Shown piece by piece: positions 24,401 to 33,283 of a stretch of DNA of 64,000 nt. Within the stretch, counting starts at the first letter, position 1; each line of letters begins with the position of its first letter. Below the pieces are notes generated by a model that did no database searches, was not told the origin of the DNA, and worked only from the letters and a program-made list of their open reading frames with translations. The stretch covers positions 538,802 through 602,801 of the forward strand of contig NZ_JACHXU010000001.1 of the NCBI RefSeq assembly GCF_014192335.1, given 5' to 3'. Both the position numbers and the translations under genes were made by a program. The DNA comes from Aporhodopirellula rubra. GTDB taxonomy: Bacteria; Planctomycetota; Planctomycetia; Pirellulales; Pirellulaceae.

Positions 24401-27400
24401 CGTCATACATCCCCGTGTCGCTCGACGAGAGAATGTCGATCGTCGTCGCAGGGTCGACTGTGTCGATTTCGACCGTCAATAGGAAGTCAGGGCTGATGTT
24501 TCCCGCTCGGTCTTCGACTTCGAGTTTGAAGTTATGCACTCCGTCGGGGAACGGTGTTCCGGCGGGATTATTTACATCTTGGCTGACGGTCCGGATGATT
24601 TGTCCGAGATCGGTTAGACCCGCGAATTCGGCGAGTGAGTCATACACCAATACTTCGCCTGTGCCGGATCCTGGTCCGGCCGGATCGCCGGTTCGCCAGT
24701 ACAGACGGTACTGAATGTCATTAGGGATCGGGTTGTCTTGTCCGTCGCGGGTGTCGTTGCCGATCATCTCGAATTCGAGCAATCCCGATCCGGTGATGTT
24801 GTCGGTGTCGCTGTGCCCATCGTCATTGAGCAGATCCAGGTACGGCGTATTGGGCACTGCCGAATCGATCACGACGTCCAATGCTGCACTGGCGGCACTG
24901 ATGTTGCCGGCTAAATCTTCCTGTTCGATCGTCAAACTGTGCGTGCCGTCGTCGAGCGGTTCGGTCGTGATCTCCCAGTCTCCTTCGCTGGTCGCGACGC
25001 CTTGGCCGACCAAGTCGCCGCCGGAGAAGACACGAACTTTGGCGTTTGGTTCCACGCCGGTGCCACCCAACGCGAGTGCTTTGATACTGGTCACGTCGTC
25101 GTTGTCGAACAATCCGGTATCCGCAACGGAAAGCAGATCAGGTGCGGCGGCGACGGCGGGAGCGGTGCGATCAATTTCGACAACCAACTCTTCACTTTGG
25201 TGACTTCGGTTGCCGGCACTATCGGTCGTTTCGACGCTGAGCAGGTGTGTGCCTTCGGCTAGTGTCAACGTTCGGTTGACCACACCACCGGCTGCGCTGA
25301 CGAACGTGTCGATCACGTTGTTGCCGTCTTTGATGACAACGGTCAGTGGGAAGCTCGCGTCACCCTCGTCAACCGTGACTGTGAAGGGAACATCGTTGGC
25401 GTTGTTGGTAACGTTGTCGTCGTTGCTCGAGCCGCTGTCGTTGGCAAGCGGCAGGTCTAGCGTCGGACGTTGTGGTTGCTGTGTATCCACCACCACCGGG
25501 AGTGCAACGCTCAGAGCACTCACGTTTCCGGCGGCGTCTTCTTGTTCGACGGTGATCTGATGGGTACCGTCAATCAGTGGTTCGGTTGTGATCTCCCATC
25601 CACCGGTGGCAGAGGCAACGCCCTGGCCGATCAGTTCGCCATTGGAGAAAACACGCACTTTCGCGTTGGCTTCGACATCATCACCGCTGATGTTGAGTGA
25701 TCGAATGTTCGTGATCTCGTCATTGTCGGCGGTGCCAGAATCGGCGACGGCAGCGAGGTCGATGTTCGTGGGGGCTGCCGCGGGGGTGGCGTCGATGACA
25801 ACTTGCAGTGGTTGGCTAAACGCAGCACGACCAACCGCCGCGGTTGCGGCACCGTCGATGACACGAACCCAAGCGGTTACCTGATACTGGCCATCGGCGA
25901 GAGCGGCAGGAGCGGTTGCGGACCAAAGTGTGCTGGTCGTTGGTGCGGTACTACCACCGACGAGGTCCGCGTCGATCGTCGCGACGGTTGTTCCGGTCGC
26001 GTCAACGAAGGCAACGATGACATCGGCACCCGGCGTCCCGCCACCTTGGTCAACCGGAATGCCCATGGAGGCAAAGTTGTTCAGGTCTGCGATCACGTGG
26101 ATCGTTGGTGTGTTGATGTTCGTGACTTCATCGTCGTCCATCATGCCGCTGTCGCTCGCGGCAATCAGATCGGGAAGTTCAGGCACAGGGGCGGCGAAGT
26201 TTTCGATTTCGAGCGAATAGGTGTTCGCGTTGCAGATCGCAGGATCGGCGTTTGGAACCGCAGAAATCTCAACGTAATAAACCTCTTGTCCGACCACGGG
26301 GATGATGATTTGTTCGTTGTCGGTGAGCGTGTCGACGGTCGCAATGACGTTGCCCACACCGTCGCGAACGCTCATCTGCAGGTCTCCGAGTTCATGGTTG
26401 AAGATCGAATTGATCGCCACCATTCCCGTCGAATGCGCGGTGAAGCGGAAGACGTCAACGTCCTCATCGCTGTGAATGCTCAGGTCGGATTCCGTGATCT
26501 CTGTTTCCGATCCGAGTGCATAGGATTGGTCGATGTCGTTACCGGGATCGAAGACATCATTGATTTCATACCGGTCTTGCCAAACCACGTGTTCAAAATC
26601 AATGAACGTCGCGCTGGTCGGTCCCGGAGGTGCCGGAATCGCGGCGGCGGTAACAAAGATACCTGAGGTTGCGTTTCGTTGCGGGGTAACCAGCAGCGGC
26701 GTTGTAATTACCAATTGGTCTCCATTCGGATCGCCACCGGCGCCCGTCGGGAGGTTTCCATTTAAGAAGACCGTGTCGGCATCGCTCTGATGGAAGACCA
26801 CTTTGTCGATACCAATACCTGCCAACACGTTCAGCGTCTCGACTTCGTCATACTCAATCACCACGTCGGGAGATCCGCCGCCGACTTCAACGCGAGTGAC
26901 ATCGTTCGCGTTGACAAAATAAGCGTTGTCGTTGGTGTCGTCTTCGTCGTTGATTGTTAATGCGTCAGTGCCTGTACCGCCAAAGACGCGAACCGATCCA
27001 AGGATTCCGTCGAGCGTGTTGGGGGCTGATCCGTCGATGTCGATCGTGTCGTCGCCGAGGCCGCCAAACACATCGGTGAAGCTGCCTGCCGCGGTGCCAT
27101 TGACGTTGATCGCGTCGGGGTCATCACCGCCCTGCACTTCAACGACAGCACCACCGCCGCCGGTTCCATCAACGATCAGCGTGTCGCCATTGATGCCACC
27201 GATAAGGCTCACGCCAGATCCATCACCGCTCGATGCCAGTGTGATGGAATCCATGCCAGATTCGCCGTTGGCAATTGTCACACTGCCTGCACCCGTGGAT
27301 GCGATGTCGATCGAATCGTTGGCGGTGCCTGCATTGATGATCAGCAAAGAATTATCGCCGGTTGTGGTCACATCAATGTCGTCACTGCCACCGAAATCTC

Positions 27401-30260
27401 CGATGTCAGTCACGATCGAATCGGTTGTGTCGAGAACGTTAACGTCATCGGCACCGCTGCCCGTGTTGATGAACAGGGTTTCGATCGTGCCGTATGTGAT
27501 CAGTCCGGCGGCAGTGCGAGCAATCGTGCCGTCATCGATGTCCCAAACGCTTGCGTCGCCATCCCCGGCGTCATCAACGATCAGCACGTCACCGCTAGGT
27601 TCCGAATAGGCCACCACATTGCCATTGGCGGTAGCGGATCCGTTGGTTAATGGTGCCGCGTTGTTGTCTTCACCGGCAATGATCACGTTGCCCAAAATTG
27701 GATCCAGCGAACTCGCCATTGACCCGACAATGATTACGTCGTCGCCCGCTCCGCCGGTAACCGTCGCAGTCACCGTCGTCGGCACCGCTTCGACAAGGAT
27801 CAGGTCATTGGATAAATCGGTGCCAGCGGCGTTGTCACCATCGAGCGTGACACTCGTAAGAGCAGCACCAGGTCCCGCCCCATCGGGATCCGCGGCATCG
27901 AGCGAGGCGAGCGTGATCGTCTCCGATCCATCGCCACCACGCAGTGTCAGGTTGGCAAATCCGCTGAAGGTGGTCGTCTCGAATCCGCCATCACCGGTGA
28001 TTTGATTGACGCCATCGCCCGCAGGTGCCAGATCGGCCAACGTGAGCGTCGTGGTCGCGGGGGTTCCCGTCGCATCCACGATCAGCGATCCGCCCGCACC
28101 GAACAGCCCGATGGGAGCGAGCCCCTCGAATGACATCGTAAAGACGCCCGAGACATTGACCACGCCACTGTTGGCGGCGCCCACGCCGTCGGAGAAATAG
28201 GCGACGTCCTGGGCCGTTGTGAAGTTCGCGATGACGGAATCGTTCTGGCCGCCGCCATCAAAGTGAATGCCGACATTGGCAGGACCGAGACCGCTCGTCC
28301 CGAACGGACCGTTTGTGTGAGCGCCCGTTGCAACTCCCGTCAGGCTCGGTAATCCACCCGCCGTTTCATCAATCACGAGCACGTCGTCGCCGCCCATGCC
28401 TTGGAAACTCAGCGCCGTTGTGGTGATTGTGAAAAACAACCCGTCGAGCGCCAAGGACAGTTCATTGTCGGCGCCGTTGCCGGTCACTTCGAGAATATTG
28501 TTGCCCGCGTCGCCCACGATTTCCGTTTGGCCCGCGTTCTGGATGTCGAGTTCTTCGATGTTGACGTAGGTGATCGGATTGCTACCCGCAACCGTCACGG
28601 TGGTCGAAGTCACGGTGACGTCGGCGCCCCCGGCATCGATGCGCAGCACGTCCGCGACGTTTTCGATTCCACCGTCAACGCTCACGTTCAACGTCGTGCT
28701 CGGAGCGACGGTGATATCGTCGTCACCGGCGAGCCCGTTGAGTTCGACGTTCTCAATCGTCGCCCCTTCGATAAAGAACGCAGTAGGGGCGGTCCGCTGC
28801 AGATTGAAATCGGCACCGACCAGCGAACCGTCGCCCGCCCCGGAGCCCAGGATCAAAACATCGTCCGCGCCATCGGCGCCGTTGAACTCGAACGTGTCTT
28901 CGTCAGCTCCGCCCGTGTTGTCATCCGGACCGTCCCCGTTGTTCCAAATGAATCGATCGTCGCCTGCATCTCCAAACTGAATGTCGGCACCGCCGTTGCC
29001 GGTGATAATGTCGTTGCCGATACCTCCACTGATCACATCATCGCCAGCGGAGCCTAGGATGACGTCATTGTCATCGCCGCCATTGATGATCACACCCTCG
29101 GTGTTGGCGGTCGCATCGATGTGGTCGTTTCCATCGCCACCGTTGAGCACCAAGTTCACGTTGACGGCGGCCGTGACGGTGATGCTGTCTTCGCCACCGT
29201 TACCATTGATTGTGATTTCATCGCCAAAAATTCCCAGCGCCGGGAACGTATTGATGACCGGCCCGAGGCCCAGAATGGTTTCATTAGGTGAGATGGTGAT
29301 GGTGTCCGCACCGGGAGTGCCGTTGAAGACCATTCGATTATTGTTGTCATTGCCAACATCAATATTCAGCTCATCCAGATCTGTCCCGCCGAGCGGATTT
29401 ACCGTTACCAGTTCGTTAGCATCCGATGAGCTTTCGGTTTCCAAATTGAGTTGTTCAACGCCGTCGATGTCCAGCATGAACGTTGTCAGATTGTTGCGAG
29501 TTAGATTGACACGCCCCGTGCCATCGTCCTCGATCGTGTAATCCTCGCTCGCAAACGTTCCGTCGGCACCAATGACAAAGACACTGTCGGTATCATCACC
29601 GCCTTCGATAACGTCGCTTCCGTCACCGTTGTTCCAGGTGAACGAATCATCGCCCGCGTCGCCGTTCAAGACATCGGCGCCACGTCCGCCGACGATAATG
29701 TCCTCGCCATCACCGCCATTGATGCTGTCAACCTGAGTTGAACCTGTCAGCGTATCAGCACCACCCTCGCCATTGATGGTAAGAACGCCACCGATCACAC
29801 CTTCTTCTTGGCTGGCGTCGACCATGTCGTTCATGTCACCTGCATTGACTACCGCATCGTTGATAGGCGAACCGCTGGTATCTATGGTCAGCGTGTCATT
29901 TGCCGTGACGGTCGTTGACAGCACGAAGTTCGCATTCGCGACCGCGTCGTCAGCCAGTGTGATTGCATCCCCATTGCCCACCGTGATGGTGAGCGTATTT
30001 GCGCCTGTGCTACCGACAATCTGAACGTTGTCGACTTCACCGGCATCTGCGGTAAACGTCAGAGCGTCGGTGCCCGCTGTATAACCCACAACTGCCAGTA
30101 ACCGTCGGTCTTCCAAAGCTTCGACGTGCGGTCGCCGTGTCATTAACCGTGCCAGTCGGCCGCGACGAGCGTCTCGATCTTTGCCACTGTTCGTTCGATT
30201 CCTTCGTTTCGTTTGCGAACGTGCTGTCTTGTCGTTTGAGTTTCGATTGAAAAAGACCAC
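21474..30260 (-). CDS. Giant surface/secreted protein: LEPR-XLL signal, RTX-like repeats, Ig-like modules, dockerin
   Basis: A 2,928-residue protein. The GTG start is supported by AGGAG eight bases upstream. A very basic N-terminus leads to ALEDRRLLA (residues 48-56), the LEPR-XLL-type motif of giant planctomycete proteins. Asp/Gly-rich RTX-like calcium-binding repeats follow (for example about 163-226 and 370-470, GGDGEDIIVGG), with many related beta-rich repeats to about 1,300. Then come alternating bacterial Ig-like modules (about 1,480-2,260) ending in segments such as EQEDAAGNVSA or EVEDRAGNIS. The next region (about 2,480-2,790) has FG-GAP-like repeats. A type I dockerin pair occupies 2808-2876 (DVNNDGNVTSLDALIIINQL and DVNGDAKLTAVDALQVINEL), followed by an acidic tail. 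Adhesion or a cell-surface scaffold is the likely role; calcium dependence is inferred. Confidence 0.93.
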   Translation of the reverse strand: MVFFNRNSNDKTARSQTKRRNRTNSGKDRDARRGRLARLMTRRPHVEALEDRRLLAVVGYTAGTDALTFTADAGEVDNVQIVGSTGANTLTITVGNGDAITLADDAVANANFVLSTTVTANDTLTIDTSGSPINDAVVNAGDMNDMVDASQEEGVIGGVLTINGEGGADTLTGSTQVDSINGGDGEDIIVGGRGADVLNGDAGDDSFTWNNGDGSDVIEGGDDTDSVFVIGADGTFASEDYTIEDDGTGRVNLTRNNLTTFMLDIDGVEQLNLETESSSDANELVTVNPLGGTDLDELNIDVGNDNNNRMVFNGTPGADTITISPNETILGLGPVINTFPALGIFGDEITINGNGGEDSITVTAAVNVNLVLNGGDGNDHIDATANTEGVIINGGDDNDVILGSAGDDVISGGIGNDIITGNGGADIQFGDAGDDRFIWNNGDGPDDNTGGADEDTFEFNGADGADDVLILGSGAGDGSLVGADFNLQRTAPTAFFIEGATIENVELNGLAGDDDITVAPSTTLNVSVDGGIENVADVLRIDAGGADVTVTSTTVTVAGSNPITYVNIEELDIQNAGQTEIVGDAGNNILEVTGNGADNELSLALDGLFFTITTTALSFQGMGGDDVLVIDETAGGLPSLTGVATGAHTNGPFGTSGLGPANVGIHFDGGGQNDSVIANFTTAQDVAYFSDGVGAANSGVVNVSGVFTMSFEGLAPIGLFGAGGSLIVDATGTPATTTLTLADLAPAGDGVNQITGDGGFETTTFSGFANLTLRGGDGSETITLASLDAADPDGAGPGAALTSVTLDGDNAAGTDLSNDLILVEAVPTTVTATVTGGAGDDVIIVGSMASSLDPILGNVIIAGEDNNAAPLTNGSATANGNVVAYSEPSGDVLIVDDAGDGDASVWDIDDGTIARTAAGLITYGTIETLFINTGSGADDVNVLDTTDSIVTDIGDFGGSDDIDVTTTGDNSLLIINAGTANDSIDIASTGAGSVTIANGESGMDSITLASSGDGSGVSLIGGINGDTLIVDGTGGGGAVVEVQGGDDPDAINVNGTAAGSFTDVFGGLGDDTIDIDGSAPNTLDGILGSVRVFGGTGTDALTINDEDDTNDNAYFVNANDVTRVEVGGGSPDVVIEYDEVETLNVLAGIGIDKVVFHQSDADTVFLNGNLPTGAGGDPNGDQLVITTPLLVTPQRNATSGIFVTAAAIPAPPGPTSATFIDFEHVVWQDRYEINDVFDPGNDIDQSYALGSETEITESDLSIHSDEDVDVFRFTAHSTGMVAINSIFNHELGDLQMSVRDGVGNVIATVDTLTDNEQIIIPVVGQEVYYVEISAVPNADPAICNANTYSLEIENFAAPVPELPDLIAASDSGMMDDDEVTNINTPTIHVIADLNNFASMGIPVDQGGGTPGADVIVAFVDATGTTVATIDADLVGGSTAPTTSTLWSATAPAALADGQYQVTAWVRVIDGAATAAVGRAAFSQPLQVVIDATPAAAPTNIDLAAVADSGTADNDEITNIRSLNISGDDVEANAKVRVFSNGELIGQGVASATGGWEITTEPLIDGTHQITVEQEDAAGNVSALSVALPVVVDTQQPQRPTLDLPLANDSGSSNDDNVTNNANDVPFTVTVDEGDASFPLTVVIKDGNNVIDTFVSAAGGVVNRTLTLAEGTHLLSVETTDSAGNRSHQSEELVVEIDRTAPAVAAAPDLLSVADTGLFDNDDVTSIKALALGGTGVEPNAKVRVFSGGDLVGQGVATSEGDWEITTEPLDDGTHSLTIEQEDLAGNISAASAALDVVIDSAVPNTPYLDLLNDDGHSDTDNITGSGLLEFEMIGNDTRDGQDNPIPNDIQYRLYWRTGDPAGPGSGTGEVLVYDSLAEFAGLTDLGQIIRTVSQDVNNPAGTPFPDGVHNFKLEVEDRAGNISPDFLLTVEIDTVDPATTIDILSSSDTGMYDDDNVTSIQEIAFQGRGDVMNDITLFAQKVNAAGVPFGDLLIIGTGVVGSDYTDVEAGIPGATDDDRLGMWEITAEPLADGVYDVYALIEDWGGNHATSETIRLEVDTIQPNTAFLDLVETSDSGRHNDDNVTNDNTPTVTMTSHDTNVDLHQVLFQDNFKFRIYDRLETSAEILLYDSSTDAAEDANTSLVGLEAMFTANTFITETLPLLADGIHNLKLEVEDRAGNISHDFLLDVTIDTVAPPVQIRRVVDNDSGDVLIPGTLNDLITNDTRPEFVGTAEANAIVYLFVDSTDNDTVDPGTETVITVASPLDGDDAYPSGTWRNEFLFDLNDTNFFGAVDGLREVFVTAEDLAGNLNSIADGVGDNIQQLEIFLDTQGPRVTDVTITDVDFDLFTLKPDNVDQGPTPRVDSLTIAIEDFVERIAKFPYDALSNVFNGSTISVVGDHSGIMPIANITFTPDAAVVNGEATGNIILTFTEPLPDDRFTLTIKDTLIDPAGNNLDGESDSDRPLGGLNLPSGDGIPGGDFVARFTVDSRPEVGTWSQGLVYADINGNQVWDPEGQDNDATNRDFVYQFGRISDGLFAGNFGAGGGAAASGFDKLGAYGLFNGAYSFLIDTDDDGVGDVASVSAYQVNAAPVAGNFFTSAADVAAIAAGRRPSDEIGLFDGQNWYLDTNGNNTIDLGEIIPTNYNGIPLVGNFVNIGLEGTPGNPAQDDLAVYVNDTNTIIIDSNRDGIADMQLPLTDDAGRFAGLSGFTDKPVAGDINLDGIDDIGIWVKGRQAVLPKEQGEFFFWVSDDTGANAETNFASFSPAPLGNDLFTQWGDEFALPIFGNFDPPTGEDIDVDSGTLTNESNAYDVNNDGNVTSLDALIIINQLNSGVTEAEAGSRARVQATIGDLFIDVNGDAKLTAVDALQVINELNRLDTVGVGGEAVDPSDSTEASEVEWHDAVDSFFDSEDDDETEDALDALIGLTF

Positions 30261-30843
30261 TGAAAGAACTCCTGGTATGCCTGGCTGCGGATCAAAGATG
30301 ATGAGTGTCAGCGGCGAGTTTCTTTATCGAATCCAATCGGATGTCGAGGATCAAGAAACGATGCCGGAGATAAGGCGACGGTGGGGATCCCCCCAAGCCG
30401 TAAGCGTCCTTTCTCCAGGATGGGGGCCCTGCATCGTCCTATCAGTAGAATCACGACGCCTACGCAAAGCAATGAAATTTGCAAATGCAAAATCGACATT
30501 TTGTCAAAATTCACGGCGTCTCAGGCCGCGAAAGACCGGGATGGCGCGATTTTGATCCCACGGTCTCCGGCGGCCGATCGGGTTCTACCCACCAACAGAA
30601 GCGCGGCGTCCTGGCCCTAACCCGCACCGTGGAACGCAAAAAAACACCAGGTTCGCCATTTTGCCAGGCTTGCCAGCGGCGCGTCGCAGGGGGGAGGCCG
30701 AATGCGCGTGCCCGCGTGCGGCACCCGTTCGCCCTTAAGAGAGAACTGAACTCGTTCGAAAGCCCATCAGCTAACGGGCAGGGACGCCGAGTTGGCGGTG
30801 CCGCGCCACAGCAAAGTTTGAGTTGGGCGGGCCAGCGTTAGAG
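30261..30843. other. 583-base intergenic region, promoter region of the giant gene
   Basis: No convincing gene in either strand; the open frames here have no ribosome-binding site and unlikely composition. It holds the AGGAG site of the giant gene (30268-30272) and two small palindromes (30478-30505). The stretch around 30365-30440 is GC-rich and could fold in the leader RNA, but I cannot match it to a known riboswitch. Confidence 0.5.
30478..30505. promoter_or_regulatory. Paired palindromes upstream of the giant surface-protein gene
   Basis: TTTGCAAATGCAAA (30478-30491; TTTGCA and TGCAAA halves) and GACATTTTGTC (30495-30505) are adjacent inverted repeats in an otherwise GC-rich region. On the minus strand a TTGACA is embedded in the second palindrome, which could be a -35 element about 245 bases before the GTG start. 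Operator or promoter function is inference. Confidence 0.3.
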
Positions 30844-33246
30844 TCAGTCGACTCCGTAGTGCTCGACTTCGGCCCAGTAGTCGTCGAACGCGCCTTCTTC
30901 GTGGAAGTCGGGGCTGTTGTCGAGATCGTGGCATTCCATGCACTTCTCGCGAGCCTTTTCCAGCGGCAACTGCATGGCCGCGCGGAGCTGCGCTCGTTGC
31001 TCGTCGGTGACTTCGATCTCGCCGTTTTCAGCCGCAGCGTGCGATTCGCCAGGACCGTGGCAGTTTTCACAACCGTTGCCGTGCAGATGCGTGTGGGCAT
31101 CCAGATCGAGGTAGCCTGATTCGTAGGGGTAGTAGTTCTGCGCGTTCCATCCAGTGACGTGACAGGAGATGCATTCGGGGTCAAAGTGCCGGGGCACGTC
31201 GCCGCGTTCGCCCGGGTGCACGAGGCTCTCGGTGGCGCCGAAGTGAGGTGAGTTTTCCCAAATATCGTAGGCGGTCGTATGACATTCGCCGCAGGTTTCC
31301 GAGCCGACGAATTTTTCGCCCGACGGGTGCGGGATCGGTTTGAGGCCGAGGTTGTCCAGGCCGAGGTCGCGGAGTTGGAATTGATATTCGGCCATCAATT
31401 GACGCATCGCCGGAGCGTCGCCGAAGGAGTCATCCAAAGGCACGCGGGCGTACCTCATTTCGGCGTCTTTGTAGAGTCCGACCAGTCCGACATACATGCC
31501 TTTGTTGCCGGTGAGGATCATCTTCGTTTTGGACCCTTCAATGGCTTCGGGCTGGTAAGTCGGTTCTCCGTAGCCGCCGGCCACGACGACGAGATCGAAC
31601 CCGGGGACCTCGCGGACGAGCTTCTGCGCGGCCTCTTCGGTGCCGTAGAAGGTGAGAACGGTGTAGTCCGGCGACTCCGCTTTGATGTCCGCGATCACGG
31701 CCTTCGTTGATTCGACCGGGTCACCCAAAATGATCTCTTCGTTGAGTGTCGATTCGAGCGACTCGGGATCGAGAATGCTGGTGATGGCGACTTTCATCGT
31801 GGCCCGTTCCGCGATTCGGTAGGCGGGCATCAGCGACGGGTCGAGTAAGACGACGTTGGCCGACGCGTAGATCGCATCTTCGGGTTTTTCGGCTGCGGCT
31901 TCTTGGATCAGATCGCCGACGCCGATGCGAACGTCGTCGGGACCGAAGCCGACAGCCACATATCCCATTTTGCGAAGGGCTTCGAGCGAGCGGTGGAATT
32001 TGATTTCAGCCTGTCGGCCGAACCGCCGGATCAGATTGCCCGCGTCGACGGGCAGCAGTTCCCATCCTTGATCGCGAAGCTGGGTTGCGAACGTCATGCG
32101 GCGAGCGACGCCACCCTTTTGGTGTTCGAGCCCCGTGCAGCCACACGGTTCGATGTAGCCGTGTTGTTGTCCGGTGACGAAGATCGCGACTTCCGGGGTG
32201 GGCCATTTGGTGAAGTCCACGGGGCCACCCAATCCGGTTCCTGGCAATGCTGCCGTTTCGGCGGCCGCGACGGCTTGATCGAGAATCTGGGTGCCGTGCT
32301 GCACCGTTTCGGGGGCTTGGTTTGTTCCGTCCGCGTTCGAATCGTTCGACATCAGGGCGTCGGAACTGGGACGCACCGATTCAACCGGTGAAGCGGCGAT
32401 TCGAGGCGATTCATTGGCTTCCGCGTCGGCGGTTTTTGGCGAGGCCACGACGGGGGAACCCGCGATCGGGGAAGGGCCGCCCGGGACGACCGAGGTCACG
32501 TCGGCGCGGGTGCGTGGGGTGATCGGTGGTTTGCGGACGACGCGTGGATTTTCGGGAATGCCCAGAGGCGTGGGAACTTCCTCGGCAACGATCTCTTTTC
32601 GTGGCAGAGGGGTAGGGACGAGTTCTGCGTTTCGCCAATCCGATGCTGATGGCTCGACAATTTCATCTTCGCTGGTGTCGATCTCGCTCGGATCGAATTC
32701 GCCGTCGAATTTCCCACTCGTTTCTGCTTCCGGCTGGTCTGCGTCGGAGGGTTGGTCTGCGTCGTCAGGCTCATCTGATTCTGTAGCCGATTCGTCAGCG
32801 GTCTCGACGGGTTCGGCGGGCACCTCGTCATCTTCGCTGGCCTGCATTGCGACGAGAGTAGTCGCGGGACTCGTTTGCTGCGGCGATTCGGTGTCGGCGC
32901 GGCGGACGCGTTCGGTCAATGCGTTGAGATCGAGGTAGGCATCGCGAATCGTCGACTCGAGTGCCGCCGGATTGGTTTCCTTCCGGTTCCCAGAAATCTT
33001 TGACACATTTGCCGACGCAGTGGAAATTTCGGCGGCGAGATTGGCGTCGAACTCAGGCGAGCCACAGCCCGTCAGTGTCATCGTTCCCGCGATCGCGGCC
33101 AGAACGCCGCATGTTCTCAAAAGACCGTAAATTGCGGGGCTTCCTGCTGTGTTGGGCAGTTGGGACGCAGTCAAACGGACACCCACTCCCCAGGCTGCGA
33201 GGGACTCGGCGGCGAGTAGGGCGAACGGTGATTGAGAGACGGGCAT
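30844..33246 (-). CDS. Lipoprotein with degenerate metallophosphatase-like domain and tetrahaem cytochrome c554-like domain
   Basis: 800 residues; GAGG seven bases upstream supports the ATG at 33246, though this puts 60 residues before the lipobox (TLTGC, Cys61). A TTG at 33120 would give a more normal signal. A disordered Pro/Glu/Ser-rich linker runs to about residue 345. Residues about 350-620 resemble the 5'-nucleotidase/SoxB-type metallophosphatase fold, but the metal motifs are altered: the usual DXH is GQQH, followed by a PCGC motif (367-370). The C-terminal part has four CXXCH haem motifs (Cys652, 692, 726, 769) in a cytochrome c554-like arrangement with extra His. An extracytoplasmic redox enzyme or electron carrier is likely. 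It lies 37 bases downstream of the DUF1573 gene. Confidence 0.85.
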   Translation of the reverse strand: MPVSQSPFALLAAESLAAWGVGVRLTASQLPNTAGSPAIYGLLRTCGVLAAIAGTMTLTGCGSPEFDANLAAEISTASANVSKISGNRKETNPAALESTIRDAYLDLNALTERVRRADTESPQQTSPATTLVAMQASEDDEVPAEPVETADESATESDEPDDADQPSDADQPEAETSGKFDGEFDPSEIDTSEDEIVEPSASDWRNAELVPTPLPRKEIVAEEVPTPLGIPENPRVVRKPPITPRTRADVTSVVPGGPSPIAGSPVVASPKTADAEANESPRIAASPVESVRPSSDALMSNDSNADGTNQAPETVQHGTQILDQAVAAAETAALPGTGLGGPVDFTKWPTPEVAIFVTGQQHGYIEPCGCTGLEHQKGGVARRMTFATQLRDQGWELLPVDAGNLIRRFGRQAEIKFHRSLEALRKMGYVAVGFGPDDVRIGVGDLIQEAAAEKPEDAIYASANVVLLDPSLMPAYRIAERATMKVAITSILDPESLESTLNEEIILGDPVESTKAVIADIKAESPDYTVLTFYGTEEAAQKLVREVPGFDLVVVAGGYGEPTYQPEAIEGSKTKMILTGNKGMYVGLVGLYKDAEMRYARVPLDDSFGDAPAMRQLMAEYQFQLRDLGLDNLGLKPIPHPSGEKFVGSETCGECHTTAYDIWENSPHFGATESLVHPGERGDVPRHFDPECISCHVTGWNAQNYYPYESGYLDLDAHTHLHGNGCENCHGPGESHAAAENGEIEVTDEQRAQLRAAMQLPLEKAREKCMECHDLDNSPDFHEEGAFDDYWAEVEHYGVD

Positions 33247-33283
33247 GAATTTCCTCGGTCAGAACGATGCGTTGGGCATCAGT

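Noticed and set aside
22038-29541. Many plus-strand frames opposite the giant surface-protein gene (up to 287 codons)
   Set aside because: They follow from the repetitive Asp/Gly/Thr codons of the minus-strand gene and have no ribosome-binding sites or recognisable motifs.
30360-30480. Possible riboswitch before the giant gene
   Set aside because: GC-rich with some pairing, but I could not match any known aptamer core such as c-di-GMP or cobalamin.
30844-33246. Selenoprotein candidate at the PCGC motif
   Set aside because: The codons are ordinary Cys codons; no in-frame TGA is present.
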